A stretch of 64,000 nt of DNA from Sternotherus odoratus (GCA_032164245.1 JAVMKO010000005.1:46020193-46084192), one strand, 5' to 3'. Shown: positions 32,648 through 44,528, counted from the first letter of the stretch. The notes: a model not told the origin generated them from the letters alone. Made by a program: numbers and translations.

Positions 32648-34554
32648 CCCTCTCTGGTGGGGGGAGGAAAGGGTTAGCCACCACATAACAATTCAGTTCC
32701 AAGGTTGTGATACAGACATTAGGTAATAATTTGGTTTCATATTAAGCTACTTAACCATTCAAATGATAACTCTGATTGATTTTGGTCACCTTCTTTAGTT
32801 GGGTTTATAAGCAAACAGACACCTTTTTAGAATTTGTATAAGGACTGATTATTGTTGATATTATTAAGCCTAACTTATTTAGTTTGTTGATTTCACCTTG
32901 ACTGGACAGTTGTTTTGCTTTATTCTTAATGTAGTTTAATATTATTAACAGTAGCTTAGCTTTGGTGATAACGTTTCCTTGCTTTTATCCTGGTTTAAGT
33001 GTTCTAATTATAAAAAGTCATATTTCTTTTAACCAGCAATCTGGGTCCAGAACCCTTTGAGACCTGGAATAGATACCAGCCTGTCAACCTAAAATCCTGT
33101 CCTGCTCCCCTACTTAGCCTATGGCTCTCATAGGATATACCCTGGACACACATGATGGGGAGGAGAAGGGAAGTGGGGGCCACAGATAAAAAAAATATCA
33201 GAGAACAGAGAGGAAGCAAAGAAGCAGCAGGAAGCTTCTCACAGGGATGTTAGAGAGCTTATCTGAATGGAGACATGATGTTTTACAGGCCTCAAGAGTT
33301 ATTTCAGGATCTGCTGGCATCCTGAAAGATAAGCCTGGAAGAACCATGACTGCTGCCCAAATTAGAGTGGGTCCAGAGAGAGAGAGAGAGAGAGAGAGAT
33401 GGAACCTGCAGCATGAGGTCTGCTGGATAGGTTTCTGCTCTATACTGGGGTAAATTTTAATCTGGGCTGTGCCCCTTTACAGGCAGCCTCCCACTATATA
33501 TAACATCATATAAAATGTTTGTTTCCAGATACTGGGGGAAAATCCTACCAACTGCTCCAGATATGCACCAAGAAAATGTTCTTTGGTCAAGTGATCCACG
33601 ATCCAACAGCACTGAGTTTGTTGTGACCTGACCAGACGGCAGGCTGTCATTGGCACCGTCCCTTTGCTCTTCCAACCCGCTCTGTCCCGGTGGTTGGCAA
33701 GGCATTGAACCTGATGCTGCTCAAAGCAGAGAGCTCAATACTGACCACATGGGAGAAGAGGTGGGTTTGGGTGTGGAGAGAGAAACTGGAACCTGGATAC
33801 ACCATACAGAAAGCCTCTCCCATGTGATGGTTCTTACACCAAAGCTTGAACCTCAATACACAGCATGGGGTGTGCCAGAGAGGAGATGGGGAGCACAGGA
33901 AGCCACTCAGGGGCCTTTGGAAGAGGTAAAACGAGTAATGAGTAGCAGCAGCTTGTGGGTGGTTCTTCTTTCCCATTCTAAAGATGTTCAGCTAAGCATC
34001 CAAATGTTGGCACCTTTGGAGGTCTGCCCACCACTGGCTCCTGGCGGGTTCTAAAGAACTTGGATGTGGATGGAGATCCAGAGTGGATATCCATAAGCAC
34101 TAAACCTTGGTCTAACTCTGCTCCCATAGCTACATTGGAAAAACTCCCATTAGCATCGATGGCAGCAGCGTTAGGCCAACTGTGATACAGAGCCCCACTG
34201 ATGGTTTACTGTTCTACGTCAGCAACTCATCGAGCCTGATACACTGAGTATATTTCAACTCACCCTTGTCATTATCTGTATCTAGAAGGGGTCAAGTCAT
34301 ATGTCACTGGAAAGCTAGTTACCTATGGATTGTTAATATTCTAGCATGACGTATGTACAATACACCCACAAAGGACTTTGTAGATATGTGCTGTAATATG
34401 TTCTTAACATGTATTTGGCAAACAGTGTCGAAGCCAATGCCTCTTCCAGGCACAGGAATGTGGTTCCGCTTGCTGGAATGGGTCTCCCATGTAAATGGAG
34501 CAAGGTGTGACCAAAGACAATGAAAAGCACATTCACATTTTGAGAGGGGACGGA
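32648..34554. other. Intergenic, possible retroelement relics
   Basis: A GA microsatellite is at 33375-33399. The stretches 33000-33250 and 34240-34540 read like turtle LTR-retroelement sequence, but I could not find paired ends. No exon is supported. Confidence 0.3.
33375..33399 (+). repeat. GA microsatellite
   Basis: An uninterrupted run of AG dinucleotides of about 12 units. Confidence 0.95.
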
Positions 34555-34921
34555 CAGAGGTGGATTATAGTCTTATGGGGCCCTAGGACAAAGCAAGTGG
34601 GGACCCTTCCCCACTCCTTCTGCCTATAGCGCCCCACCACTCCTGCCAGGGAGCTGGGTTGGGACAAAGGGGCTTCCCCCACTCCTAGTAAGAGCACTAG
34701 GTGGGCGGGGGAAGCCCCCACAACCTGACCCCCGTCCCTGGCAGCCGTGCTGGCTGGGTGGGCAGAGCAGGGCAAGCCCCCGCGTTCTGACCCTGCTCCC
34801 TGACAGGAACGCCGGGCAGGTAGAGCAGGTTGGGGCACAGAGGTGCCCATTTTTCCCAGGCCCCCAATTGGCTGGGGCCCTGGGCATGGGTCCTGTTGGC
34901 CCAATGGCTGATCTGCCACTG
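34555..34921. mobile_element. hAT element, CAGAGGTGGATTATAG family, copy 1
   Basis: The left end is CAGAGGTGGATTATAGTC and the right end is GGCTGATCTGCCACTG. The 8-bp TSD is gggacgga (34547-34554) and gggatgga (34922-34929), one mismatch. The 367-bp body aligns along its length with the copy at 39952-40293 (aagcaagtggggac, tgctccctg, ccaattggc). Confidence 0.85.
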
Positions 34922-34929
34922 GGGATGGA

Positions 34930-36408
34930 GCCTGCACCCCCAGGAAGCTTCTTGAAGCAGGGTCAGTGACCTTTGGGAAGATAAGGAGAGAGAAAAAGCC
35001 ATTCTGGCACCGTTCATCTAAAAAGACAAAGAAAGGAACTGAGCACTCTGAGCTTTGTGAAGGGTCCTGACCAACCATCCTGGAAAAAAGATTTGGTGAG
35101 AAACACGTCTTTGAACAAGAGACTAGTGTGTTAAATCAGGTTTTAGTCTTAGAAGTGTATTGTCACTTTTGTAGCTTGTCACCCTTTCTACCTTTATTCC
35201 TTATACTTGGTGTCACCTAATCCTACGATTTGGTGTTTAATAAGCTTGTTCTACATTTACTATAAACCAACTGAGTGCTTGGATTAAAACGGTGTTTGTT
35301 AACCTGTCACAGTACTGTCCCTTTAAGGGAACTTCTGTAACTGTTCACCGAGAGGGCGGGACACCCCAGGCAGATGGTCTGGGAGAAATTCAGGACGGAT
35401 TACCTACACAAGGTAACTGGGTGGTAGAAGCCAGGGTATGACCTGCATGTTTGTCTGCTGGCTGTTGGGGTCCAGGCTGTGTGCCACAGCAGCACAGCAT
35501 TCTAGGCACCCAGAGTTGCAAGGCAGGTGGTGACAACCCCTCACTGGGGTTGAACCCCCAAAGTGTCACACCAATCCTGTGCACTTGTGAACCTTTCCTG
35601 CTCCCATCCTCCAGGAATGGTGGATGTAATTAGAGACGGGTGAATGCTGAAGACAAAGTGCCCACAAATATTCTTTTGAATTTTTACAGTAATTTGTTTC
35701 AACTGTGATCACATACCACCAGAAAGCTGACTGCAAGAACAATGCTCAATCAGGGAAGAGAAACATACCGTGAGTAGACCTCTGTCTCCAATCAAAACAC
35801 CAACTCTCTGATACACAGATAAAAAAGAACTCCAAGAAAAGATTTGAACAAGCTGAGAAAAATCCCAGTCTGTTTGCAAACAAGTCAAACAGGAAGAGTA
35901 AACATGTTAAATATGCTTCTAGCATGCTCACTTTTGAGCAAGGATTTCCCCCTATTTAAATACACTTAAGAGTCAGATGCTCAGCCACTCTAGCACAGAG
36001 GAGACCAAAGCTTGCATAGATCTGATGTAGCCTGCTATTCATCAGCCGCGCCTGCTTCCCCACCCCAAAATAGGGGACATTCCAGGGCAGGGAGGTGGCA
36101 TGGCATGGCAGGAACAAGAGGGGCTGGGCCAAAGCACAAAGTGTTCCAGTGTTTCTATTATCCACCCGTGCTCCCTGAGGCTGCTCTAACTTTTGTATGG
36201 ATAGGTCAATCCCGGCAGCCCCTAGGCATTTATGCCCTTTCCCCAGATGTGCCAATCACTTTCCTGGCACCACTTTGAGGTGCCAGATAAAGTTTCAATA
36301 GCATTTAAAAAACCCTTCACTGCAGAGACAGTCAGAACATCTGAAGAGAATGAAGTGAGGAAATTCCTTATTACATAGGGTCATCCTGTTTTAATCAGTG
36401 GCTTAATT
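34930..36408. other. Intergenic, possible LTR-retroelement relic
   Basis: At 35160-35310 the order tttgtagcttgtcaccc, tttaataagcttgttctac and aaccaactgagtgcttggat resembles the 3' part of a turtle LTR element with its AATAAG-type signal. The end of such a unit may be near 35630. No pair of termini was found. 35640-36400 shows nothing recognised. Confidence 0.3.
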
Positions 36409-36547
36409 CAGTGGGGGGAGGGGGGTTAACCTTTTTTAACTTGCAGCCCTCACAAAAATTTCAAATGGAGGTGCAGACACCTTCAGAAATCTTAGACAAA
36501 GTTTGCGGAACTGCAAGGGTCTGCGGACCACAGGTTGAAAACCACTG
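36409..36547. mobile_element. Short hAT MITE, CAGTGGTTTTCAACC type
   Basis: The right end ggttgaaaaccactg pairs with a decayed left end cagtggggggaggggggtta. The TSD is gcttaatt (36401-36408) against gcctaatg (36548-36555), two differences. The body includes gtctgcggaccacag. 139 bp. Confidence 0.6.
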
Positions 36548-36917
36548 GCCTAATGTGATCCAGTGAGTCCACCTGCAGGGCTACATCCTTTAACCCAGGT
36601 AGATTTAACTAGGCACAGCTAATCAACTGTGTATGCATTTGTCACAGTTCAACACTTCTTCATTCTCACATTAATTTTCGTCACTACACAGTTTGATCTC
36701 CTAGAGCAGCCATCAAACAGGCAGCACCGCATCCAATACCACCACGGGCAGCAGTGACAAACACCTTGAGTGAGCTCAGACCTGGAGTCAGCAGGAAGAA
36801 GCAAAGGTCCACACACAGCCTCCAGCACCAGAACCAGCTCAGCCATGTTAAAGAAACATAAGAGTTTTGCATTGTTTCCGAGGTAAAGCATGCGAGAAGC
36901 TAATCCTGATTGACATA

Positions 36918-37205
36918 ATACTGTTATTTATACAGCGCCTGCCTGCCAAAGTGCTTGAGGCACTGTGCTGCAAAAATCAAAGCAAATGCTATGCAATGAA
37001 AACATAATCAAATATGAACACTTCGCAAAGGAGGAGGCCAATTCTAAAATAGGAGAGAAAGGGATCAGAAGGGACTAAGTATATGCCATTCAACAAGCTT
37101 TTAAAGACAGAAAATGTTAAGGAGCTCTTTAAGAGACAGTTATTGCTATTTATATGTTGTACACACAGCAACAGACAGGCCCTGCCCTGAAGAGCCTACA
37201 GTATA
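36918..37205 (-). repeat. Old retroposon tail pieces, antisense
   Basis: The words ttatttatacagcgcctgcc and caggccctgccctgaagagc then ctacagta are the reverse complement of old L2/MIR-type tails. Two pieces are separated by unrelated DNA. Confidence 0.4.
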
Positions 37206-37379
37206 ATTGGACAACATGAACAAAAGATGGCGGGGGCGGGAGGGGGGGGGGAACAGAAACAAAAGGGATAAATGATTTCCTAGGGTCCTTCAGCAGGACA
37301 ATGGCAGAGTTGAATAGAGCTGACTGGAGATATCTGAGCCATTAGTGATTATCTTAAAAAAGTTATTGAAGACAGGAGA

Positions 37380-37960
37380 GATTCCAGATGACTGGAAAAA
37401 GGCAAAAATAGTGCCAATCTATAAAAAGGGAAATAAGAACAACCCAGGGAATTACAGACCAGTCAGCTTAACTTTTGTATTGGAAAGATGGAGCAAATAA
37501 TTAAGCAATCAATTTACAAACATCTAGAAGATAATAAGGTGATAAGTAACAGCATAGATTTGTCAAGAGCAAGTTGTGTCAAATCAACCTGATAGCTTTC
37601 TTTGACAGGGTAACAAGCCTTGTGGATATGGGGGAAGCAGCAGATGTTATATATCTTGACTTTAGTAAAGCTTTTGATACTCTCTTGCATGACCTTCTGA
37701 TAAACAAGCGAGGGAAATATAACCTAGATGGTGCTACTATAACTTGGATGCATAACTGGTTGGATAACCATTTCCAGAGAGTGGTTGTTTCCAAATCAGT
37801 GGTTCACAGTCATGCTGGAAGGGCTTAACAAGTGGGATCCCACAGGGATCAGCTCTGGGTCCAGTTCTGTTTAATATCTTCATAAATGATTTAGATAATG
37901 GCATAGTGAGTACAGTTATAAAGTTTGTGGATGATACCAAGCTGGGATGATACCAAGGTG
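37380..37960 (+). pseudogene. CR1 reverse transcriptase remnant
   Basis: Separate frames show DDWKKAKIVPIYKKGNKNNP then GNYRPVSL, then DRVTSLVDMGEAADVIYLDF and SKAFDTLLHDLL, then [19 protein letters not shown] and finally [13 protein letters not shown] is the catalytic core of CR1-type RT. Several frameshifts and a truncated start show this is inactive. The segment gatgataccaag is repeated three times at 37930-37972, right after the catalytic core. Confidence 0.9.
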
Positions 37961-38493
37961 GATGATACCAAGTGCAAGTGCTTTAGAGAATTGGGTTATA
38001 ATTCAAAATGATTTGGACAAGCTGGAGAAATGATCTGAAGTAAATAAGATGAAATTCAATAAGGACAAATGCAAATTACTCCTCTTAGGAAGGAACAATC
38101 AGTTGCACATATACAAAATCAGAAATGACTGCCTAAGAAGGAATACTGCGTAAAGGGAGCCGGAGGTCATAGTGGACCATAAGCTTAATATGAGTCAACA
38201 GTGTAACACTGTTGCAAAAGAACGGAACCTCATTCTTGGATGTATTTGCAGGAATGTTGTAAACTAGACACAAGAAGTAATTCTTCTGCTCTGCTCCGTG
38301 CTGATCAGGCCTGTGTCCGGTTCTGGGTACCACATTTCAGGAAAGATGAGGACAAATTGAAGAAAGTCCAGAGAAGAGCAACAAAAATGATTAAAGGTCT
38401 AGAAAACATGACCTATGAGGAAAGATTGAAAAAATTGGGTTTGTTTAGTCTGGAAAAGAGAAGACAGAGGGGACATGATAACAGTTTCAAGTA

Positions 38494-38909
38494 CAGTAAA
38501 CCCTCGATTTAACGGACCCCAATTTAACGGACTTCGGATGCAACGGACAAAATTTCCGATGCATCCAAAATCCGTTATTCGGGGGCTGCCGGCTCCCGCC
38601 CCGGGGAGCCGGGCAGGAGCTGTCAACCCGGCTGCCCGGCTCCCCGCAGCGGGGAGCCGGGCGGGGGGTGGGGGTTGACAGCTCCCGCCGGGCTCCCCAC
38701 TGCGGGAAGCCGGGCGGGGGGGTTGACATCTCGCTCCCGGCTGTGATCAGTAAAACCTCTATATAACGGACTAATTCGGGTGAGGGGGGTGTCCGTTAAA
38801 GCCAAAAGTCCTGTTATTTAATGATTTTAAAAAATTATTAAATAACGGACTTTCGGCTTTAACGGACACCCCCTCGCCCGAATTAGTCCGTTAAATCGAG
38901 GTTTCACTG
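38494..38909. mobile_element. Tigger-like foldback element with three termini, inside CR1
   Basis: The ends are CAGTAAACCCTCGATTTAAC and GTTAAATCGAGGTTTCACTG, with TA at both borders (38492-38493, 38910-38911). A second left-type terminus, CAGTAAAACCTCTATATAAC, is at 38748. The part 38748-38909 is a nearly complete palindrome (ggacaccccctcgcccgaat against its mirror). The part 38590-38745 has gggctccccgcagcgggg-type palindromes. It cannot encode a transposase. Confidence 0.85.
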
Positions 38910-39103
38910 TACATAAAAGGTTGTTACAAGGAGGAGGGAGAAAAATTGTTCTTCTTAATCTCTGAGGATAGGACAAGAAACAATGGGCTTAAACTGCAGC
39001 AAGGGTGGTTTAGTCTGGACATTAGGAACAACTTTCTAGCTGTCAGGGTGGTTAAACACTGGAACAAATTCCCCCAGGGAGGTTGTGAAATTGCCATCAT
39101 TGG

Positions 39104-39462
39104 TAGGGTGACCATAGTTCCCAAAGAGAAAATGGAACACCCCCCCAGCTGCTTGCCAGAGGCCCTCCATCCCAATGCTATTGTCAATTGCTGGAACCCT
39201 CCAGGTTCTCCCTATGCTGTTGCTGGAACGCTGCTTCCCCCACCAGCCTTGACCCCCCCCCCCCCCGCGAGGGACTGGCATCTCCATTTGCCCCCTCTGC
39301 ACTGCACCCCACTTTTTTGACAAAAGTGGACATTTTTCCTGTTCGTCTTGCCAACTAATCAAGTCAGCAAGAACAAATGGGATAAAAAAAGAGGTCAGGA
39401 CAGCCGGGACAGGGATTAAAAAAGGGAATGTCCCAGCCAAAATGGGACGTATGGTCACCCTA
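39104..39462. mobile_element. TA-flanked DNA element, TAGGGTGACCATAG type, inside CR1
   Basis: The ends TAGGGTGACCATAGTTCCC and GGGACGTATGGTCACCCTA are 19-bp inverted repeats. It splits the CR1 text tgaaattgccatcattgg from atgactggggacttttaag. The body contains a C run at 39254-39266 and gcttcccccaccagcc. Confidence 0.75.
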
Positions 39463-39951
39463 ATGACTGGGGACTTTTAAGAGCAGGTTAGACAAACACC
39501 TGTCAGGGAGCATCTAGATAATATTTAGTCCTGCCATGAGTGCACGGGACTGAACTAGATGACCTCTCGAGGTCCCTTCCAGTCCTACAACTCTGATTTT
39601 AGATCTCCTCATTTCAGTCCAGTTCACTAGACAAATGTTGCCTCTCACATGTGGCTGTATAAATAAGAGGAGCTATGCATTTGAGCTTTGCAAGTGTTTC
39701 AGTCACAAGGTGGAGTCGCTGTGGCCCAAATGAGACAAGGTGTTAGCAGATCTTTTACATTTCCTCATCTATCTTGTGACTTCCAGTTTAATAGGTATCA
39801 CAAATAGCAGCAAATATGCTATTTCCAGCTGGAATGGCAAGGATGAGATTCTGTTATCACTGTGCCAATTAAAAGAAAATATTGAGGATGACTTTGTTAG
39901 TAGCAGGCCGTCACTAACAATGATTTTCTTCTTTTTATATATAGTTTAATC

Positions 39952-40293
39952 CGGAGGCGGATTACAGTTTTATGGGGCTCTGGGCCAAGGCAAGTGGGGA
40001 CCCCTTCTGCCTGCATTCTCCCCACCCCCACCTGGTGCTCCTGCCCGGAGCTCCTGCTACAGAGTGGGGTCAGAAGTGCTGGGTAGGCGGAGGAGACCCC
40101 TGACCCCGCTCCCCGGCAGAAGCATCAGGCAGGTGGACAGAGCAGGACAAGTCCCCGCACCCTGAGCCCATTCCCTGGCTGGAGTGTCAGGCAGGTGGAG
40201 CAGGGCACTGGGGTGGCCATTTTTCCAGGGCACCCTAGTTGGCCGGGATGCTTGGACATGAGCCCCATTGGCCCAGTGGCTAATCTGCCGCTG
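39952..40293. mobile_element. hAT element, CAGAGGTGGATTATAG family, copy 2
   Basis: The left end is CGGAGGCGGATTACAGTTT and the right end is GGCTAATCTGCCGCTG. The TSD is gtttaatc (39944-39951) and gtttaatg (40294-40301), one mismatch. It is collinear with copy 1 at 34555-34921 and 342 bp long. Confidence 0.85.
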
Positions 40294-40301
40294 GTTTAAT
40301 G

Positions 40302-41844
40302 GGATAGTGAATTTATCAATGGTAAACTATTCTCTGCCATTAGTGTGAAGCACCTGGTGAACTGCAGCCAATTGAACTGCTCAGTCCGTGTCACTTAATG
40401 GAATGTCCCACAGACCACTGAATTACCTGATAAGGTGATAAAGAGGGGAAGTATGGAAAAATTAATAATAATTAGCATATTAGACTAAATCCTGGTCTCC
40501 AACAACGGCACATGGCTTGCCACTCAAGTCAATGGGGGCTGCACAAGCATATTCTGAGAGCACTCTCACCCCTCTGATGAGTATCTGGACAGGGTAACAA
40601 GTCACATGTCTCAGTGAGTAAGCAGAATCCATTCAGCCGCTTTCCCAGCATAATCAACACCTGGTGCGTGTGCTAATTCAGGCAAACCTTGCCAGTCTGT
40701 AAGACATCCATTCTTTAATTAGATGTGATGGTCCTTTTGGTTTCACCCATGGTACACACAGGTTCACACTCACACGCAGAAAGACATAGTTGGGAAGTTG
40801 CCAATATGTACCAGAAAAGCATCTAATAATACAGGCAGCCTAATAAGTTGCTGTGAAACAAATTGACACACAAAGAGGTTGGCAGTGGAGAATGGTCAGT
40901 GAGGACTCTTCCTCTAAAAATACCACCTGCATGAGACTGGCGATCTCCTGGAGGTGATATGGCATGGTGCTTCCAAGACCCCCTGCTATCTGTAGTAAGG
41001 TAGCACTATTGTCAGCTGGCCTAAGAGAGAGTAAACTCATGAGTCTCCATCCCAACCGCAAGGACTCTCCATTTTAGCCCTGAGGATTCTGGGAGAGAGG
41101 AGTTAGCAGAGAACCAGAAAGGTGGGTGAACACACAAAAACTCCCCTTAGATCGATGTGGCCAATTCTCTGGGGCCTTAGAAAGAAGGGAGATCTATTAT
41201 CCTTTTCCAGCTGACGCCAGGGAGCCAAAACAGAGCATGCACCAGCTCTGGCCCTCTGGGTGTAATTGGATGCAGCTTTAGTGGAATTGCAGCTCCTTCC
41301 ACCAGCAGTCAATTTGTCCGAGTTACTTTGTGGAAGGAGGAGATTCCATGTGAAGAAATGTAATTAAAACAGAGCCCTGTGGGTGTATTGTTGTGCATTT
41401 GACCCATTGCCTCGGTTACTGATCCTCACCTCATTCTAATGTATCGGTAAGTAGTGGCACATCTCGTGTCTTTAACACTTACGTAACAGATGCTGAAAGA
41501 TTAGAATTGGAGGTATCTGCTACTATTTTGGGGCCTGGACTGGGTGCCAACCTCTCTGCGCTGCCTTCCTGAGAAGCAAGTATTTAGTTTTGTCATGAAG
41601 AGCATTACTCACTCGCCTTCTTGACATGCTCCAATAAGTGTAATGGGCAATGATTTACGTGAGGAGGTGCCGATGCTTTTTTCGGGCAGCCTGGGCTTGG
41701 CTGGCTTCTCCCTGGGGAAGAGGAAATGGGCTCATCTTCAGCTAAGTCTAGAGATGCTGAAAAAAAGAGCCCAAGATGGGAAAGGGAGGGGTGATTCTAA
41801 CCTGACTGACACTGATGTAAATCAGGAGTAACTCAGTTGAAGTC
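40302..41844. other. Intergenic, nothing recognised
   Basis: No transposon ends, exons or simple repeats stand out. A cacacaggttcacactcacac stretch near 40755 is only mildly simple. Short open frames here lack motifs. Confidence 0.4.
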
Positions 41845-42431
41845 AGATCTGGAGCGGAGGGCAGCAGGCTCCATGCCTTGGCCATGGGCTTTGAGCCCTG
41901 ACCCCAGTGCTGCCCCCAGGCTCACCCCTTCCCCCCCCCCCCCACACCTGGTGCTTCCTCTAGTCTTAGGTTCCAGCCCTGCAGCAGTGGGCTCTGACCC
42001 CCAGTCACAAGGTTTTGGACTCCAGCCGTGGGGGGTCACGTGATCCAGCTCTGGCCCCCAGCAATGCAGCAGTGACTGACAGCCCCAAGCTCACCTCCCG
42101 TCCCCCCACCACATTGCACCGGCCCCCAATGTGTCCTCCAGTTCCCAGCTACGCAGCTGCAGGGCTCCGGTCTCCAGACTCACCCACCCCCATCACCCAT
42201 GGCCCCCAGCTGCCTCCCTATCCACCTCCCCATCCAGAGCTTAGTTTGTCCCCCAGCTTGCCAAGGCTGTTGTGAAAAGTCTGCTGTGTATAGAGTAAGT
42301 CTGTTGTGGAAAATGATATTTGTATGTTGTTAATATCACTTTTCACTGCCTCCCAGCTAGCTACCAAATCTGCTACTGTGAAAAGTGATATTAACAAAAT
42401 ACAAATGTCACTTTTCACAGAAACAGACTTA
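41845..42431. repeat. Unclassified element with C-rich body and long inverted repeat
   Basis: A C-rich stretch (41860-42240) is followed by an inverted repeat with arms 42296-42348 and 42376-42431. The arms read taagtctgttgtggaaaatg and, at the other side, gtcacttttcacagaaacag then actta. The two arms share the word aatatcacttttcac and its complement. No TSD was resolved. Confidence 0.5.
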
Positions 42432-42674
42432 CTAGCTAGCAAGTCTTAAAAAAATAAGCAACCAAAAAAAACCCCCAAAAGAAACAAGAACAGAAAGGAA
42501 CAAGAAGATGCAAAATACATTATTTGTTTCTATTCTATTTAGGTCCAGTAAAGAACAGAAAACTGTACATTATTTTTATTATTGAGACTGCAAAAAACTC
42601 CATCATAAATAAATTACAATGATTTGGACATGTAAATATGCATATTTATTTTGTTTTTCCTAAAGTTAATTAAG

Positions 42675-42950
42675 AGAGCTGGATAAATAAGTTAGTTAAG
42701 AGAGCTGAATAAATTCATGGAGGCTAAGTCCATAAATGGCTATTAGCCGGGATGGGTAATAAATGGTGTCCCTAGCCTCTGTCTGTCAGAGGGGGGTGAT
42801 GGATGGCAGGAGAGAGATCGCTCGATCATACCTGTTAGGTTCACTCACTCCGGGGCACCTGGCATTGGCCGTTGTCGGTAGACAGGATGCTGGGCTAGAT
42901 GGACCTTTGGTCTGACCCAGTATGGCCGTTCTTATGTTCTTATGTTCTTA
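42675..42950 (+). mobile_element. CR1 LINE 3' end
   Basis: The order ttcatggaggctaagtccat, tggctattagccgggatggg, cacctggcattggccgttgt, gggctagatggacctttggt, ctgacccagtatggccgttc ends in the octamer tail ttcttatg repeated. This is the 3' end of a CR1 subfamily distinct from the ones at 39600 and 46975. Confidence 0.9.
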
Positions 42951-43554
42951 ATTGAGTATTTTCAGAAAAACTGTCAGAGCGGAAACCAGCAATAGCGCAC
43001 ACCAGCACTGTGTGGCCAATCTTTACCTCATACTGAAAAGGAAGGCAAGCAGCTCCCACTCCCATCACTGCCCCCCTCCCACGTCACATTAAGGTACCTG
43101 ATTAGTTCTATAGTGCTGTGCATGGAGGACAACATTCCTACCTGACCACATTTCTACCTGTGGCAATCATTTTTAGCCCTGAAGCATAACCCTGGAGACC
43201 TTATCTCAGCTAGCAACAAACATTATTAATGTTTGTAAAGGAAACTGATGCTTTAAATCCAGCCACATGTCTCGACTCCAGGATGAATATAAGTGTTCAT
43301 GGTTAACAACTATGGTGACATTTTCAGTCTGAAGAGAGATGGGAGAAGAATGCAAAACTCAGACAAGGAACAGGTCTCTCAACTTTGATTTTATAGGTTT
43401 AAGATTAGCAGCCTTAGTCATTACACTAATTGAATTTATTTCCTTCAACACCTTTTTGTCAACTGCTAGGCAGAGATCACTTAATTATCACTACAAAAGG
43501 GTTTTTTTTCTCCTGCTGATAATGGTTCATCTAAATTAAACAGCCTCTTAGAAT
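42951..43554. other. Intergenic, nothing recognised
   Basis: No transposon ends or exons were seen between the CR1 tail and the PLE tail. Confidence 0.4.
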
Positions 43555-43712
43555 TGGTATGGTAATTTCCAACTTTTTATGCTTTCTGTGTATATAAATG
43601 CATCTTACTGCTGTGTGATCCATTCTATGCATCTGATGAAGTGGGCTATAGCCCACGAAAGCTTATGCTGAAATAAATTGGTTAGTCTCTAAGGTGCCAC
43701 AAGTATTCCTCA
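43555..43712 (+). mobile_element. Penelope-like element 3' tail
   Basis: The order aactttttatgctttctgtg, tatataaatgcatc, gcatctgatgaagtgggcta, cccacgaaagcttatgctga, ataaattggttagtctctaa, ggtgccacaagtattcct is the PLE 3' region. The hairpin gggctatagccc precedes cacgaaagctt. It is 5'-truncated with no coding part. Confidence 0.85.
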
Positions 43713-44528
43713 TTTTGTTTTTGATTTTATAGCAATTCTCCTCCTTCTACACCACTACTCAATACCCACCTTTCTCCGTAATGCTAACAATTCTCTGATT
43801 CTCATGCTACAAGAGGAGAAGAGGCCTCTTAATTTCAAGCAGTTCTCTCTGAAAATGGGCTTCCGACTCTTTGCCAAGGAGAATAATAGAAAAATCAATG
43901 CCAACAGCAAGAGGGGAAATGTGCAGAAGAGTCACTGACATTTGCTTGAAGAGACCAGCTGGAATAAGTTGTCAATTTCACTTACCATAATTTCAGACTG
44001 CACTGCCTGGCAAAGGGGACCATTCAAGAAAAAAAAAAAGAGCTTGTGACAAGCTTATGACACATCTCAAAAGCAAAAGCAGCCCTTCAGTTACTCAAGA
44101 AGCTGTGGAATGACAAACAGATGGAAATGAGAAAAAAACAGAACAATGTTGTAAAATAAGTTCTCTGGAGTGCAGGGGCAATGGCAGGCAGATGTACCAT
44201 TGCCAGAGCGGAATCAGTCTGATCCAGTGCAATGACAGCATTGCCTACAAAATTAAGCCACAGCATGCTGGGCAGAGAAAAACACAACGGGTATGATTCA
44301 GTCATGTCATGCACATACAGAAAGAATGCTGACCACACATCAAAACCCAAAGAGGAAAAGCAGACACAAGGCACTCTTCCAGGAAGAACAAGATCTACTT
44401 TGCAATGACTTATAACCATTACATATCTGGTTACAGGTGTTGGTAATTGTATCTCAGCCTGGAGGATCACAACTAGATTTCAGAGGGGTTGCAACCAGTC
44501 TTCATTTCTTTAAAACTAGATAGCAGAG

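Larger units (their letters stand above)
37330..39600 (+). mobile_element. CR1 LINE, interrupted twice
   Basis: The CR1 reverse transcriptase remnant is at 37380-37960 and the conserved post-RT text (gtccagagaagagcaacaaa, gacctatgaggaaagattg) at 38365-38430. The 3' end is ggactgaactagatgacctc then tcgaggtcccttccagtcct. It is broken by a Tigger-like element (38494-38909) and a TA-flanked element (39104-39462), both therefore younger. Removing them restores continuity of CR1 text. Confidence 0.92.

Noticed and set aside
34215..35630. A complete LTR retrotransposon
   Set aside because: There is a poly(A)-signal-like region and familiar text, but no paired LTRs, primer-binding site, or gag/pol frame could be found.
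42900..42955. Repeated ttcttatg as a simple microsatellite
   Set aside because: It is the normal 3' tail of the CR1 copy that ends here.
44087..44470. A 127-codon minus-strand open frame with hydrophobic segments
   Set aside because: No motif, no start context and no conservation evidence; hydrophobic text is common in AT-rich antisense frames.
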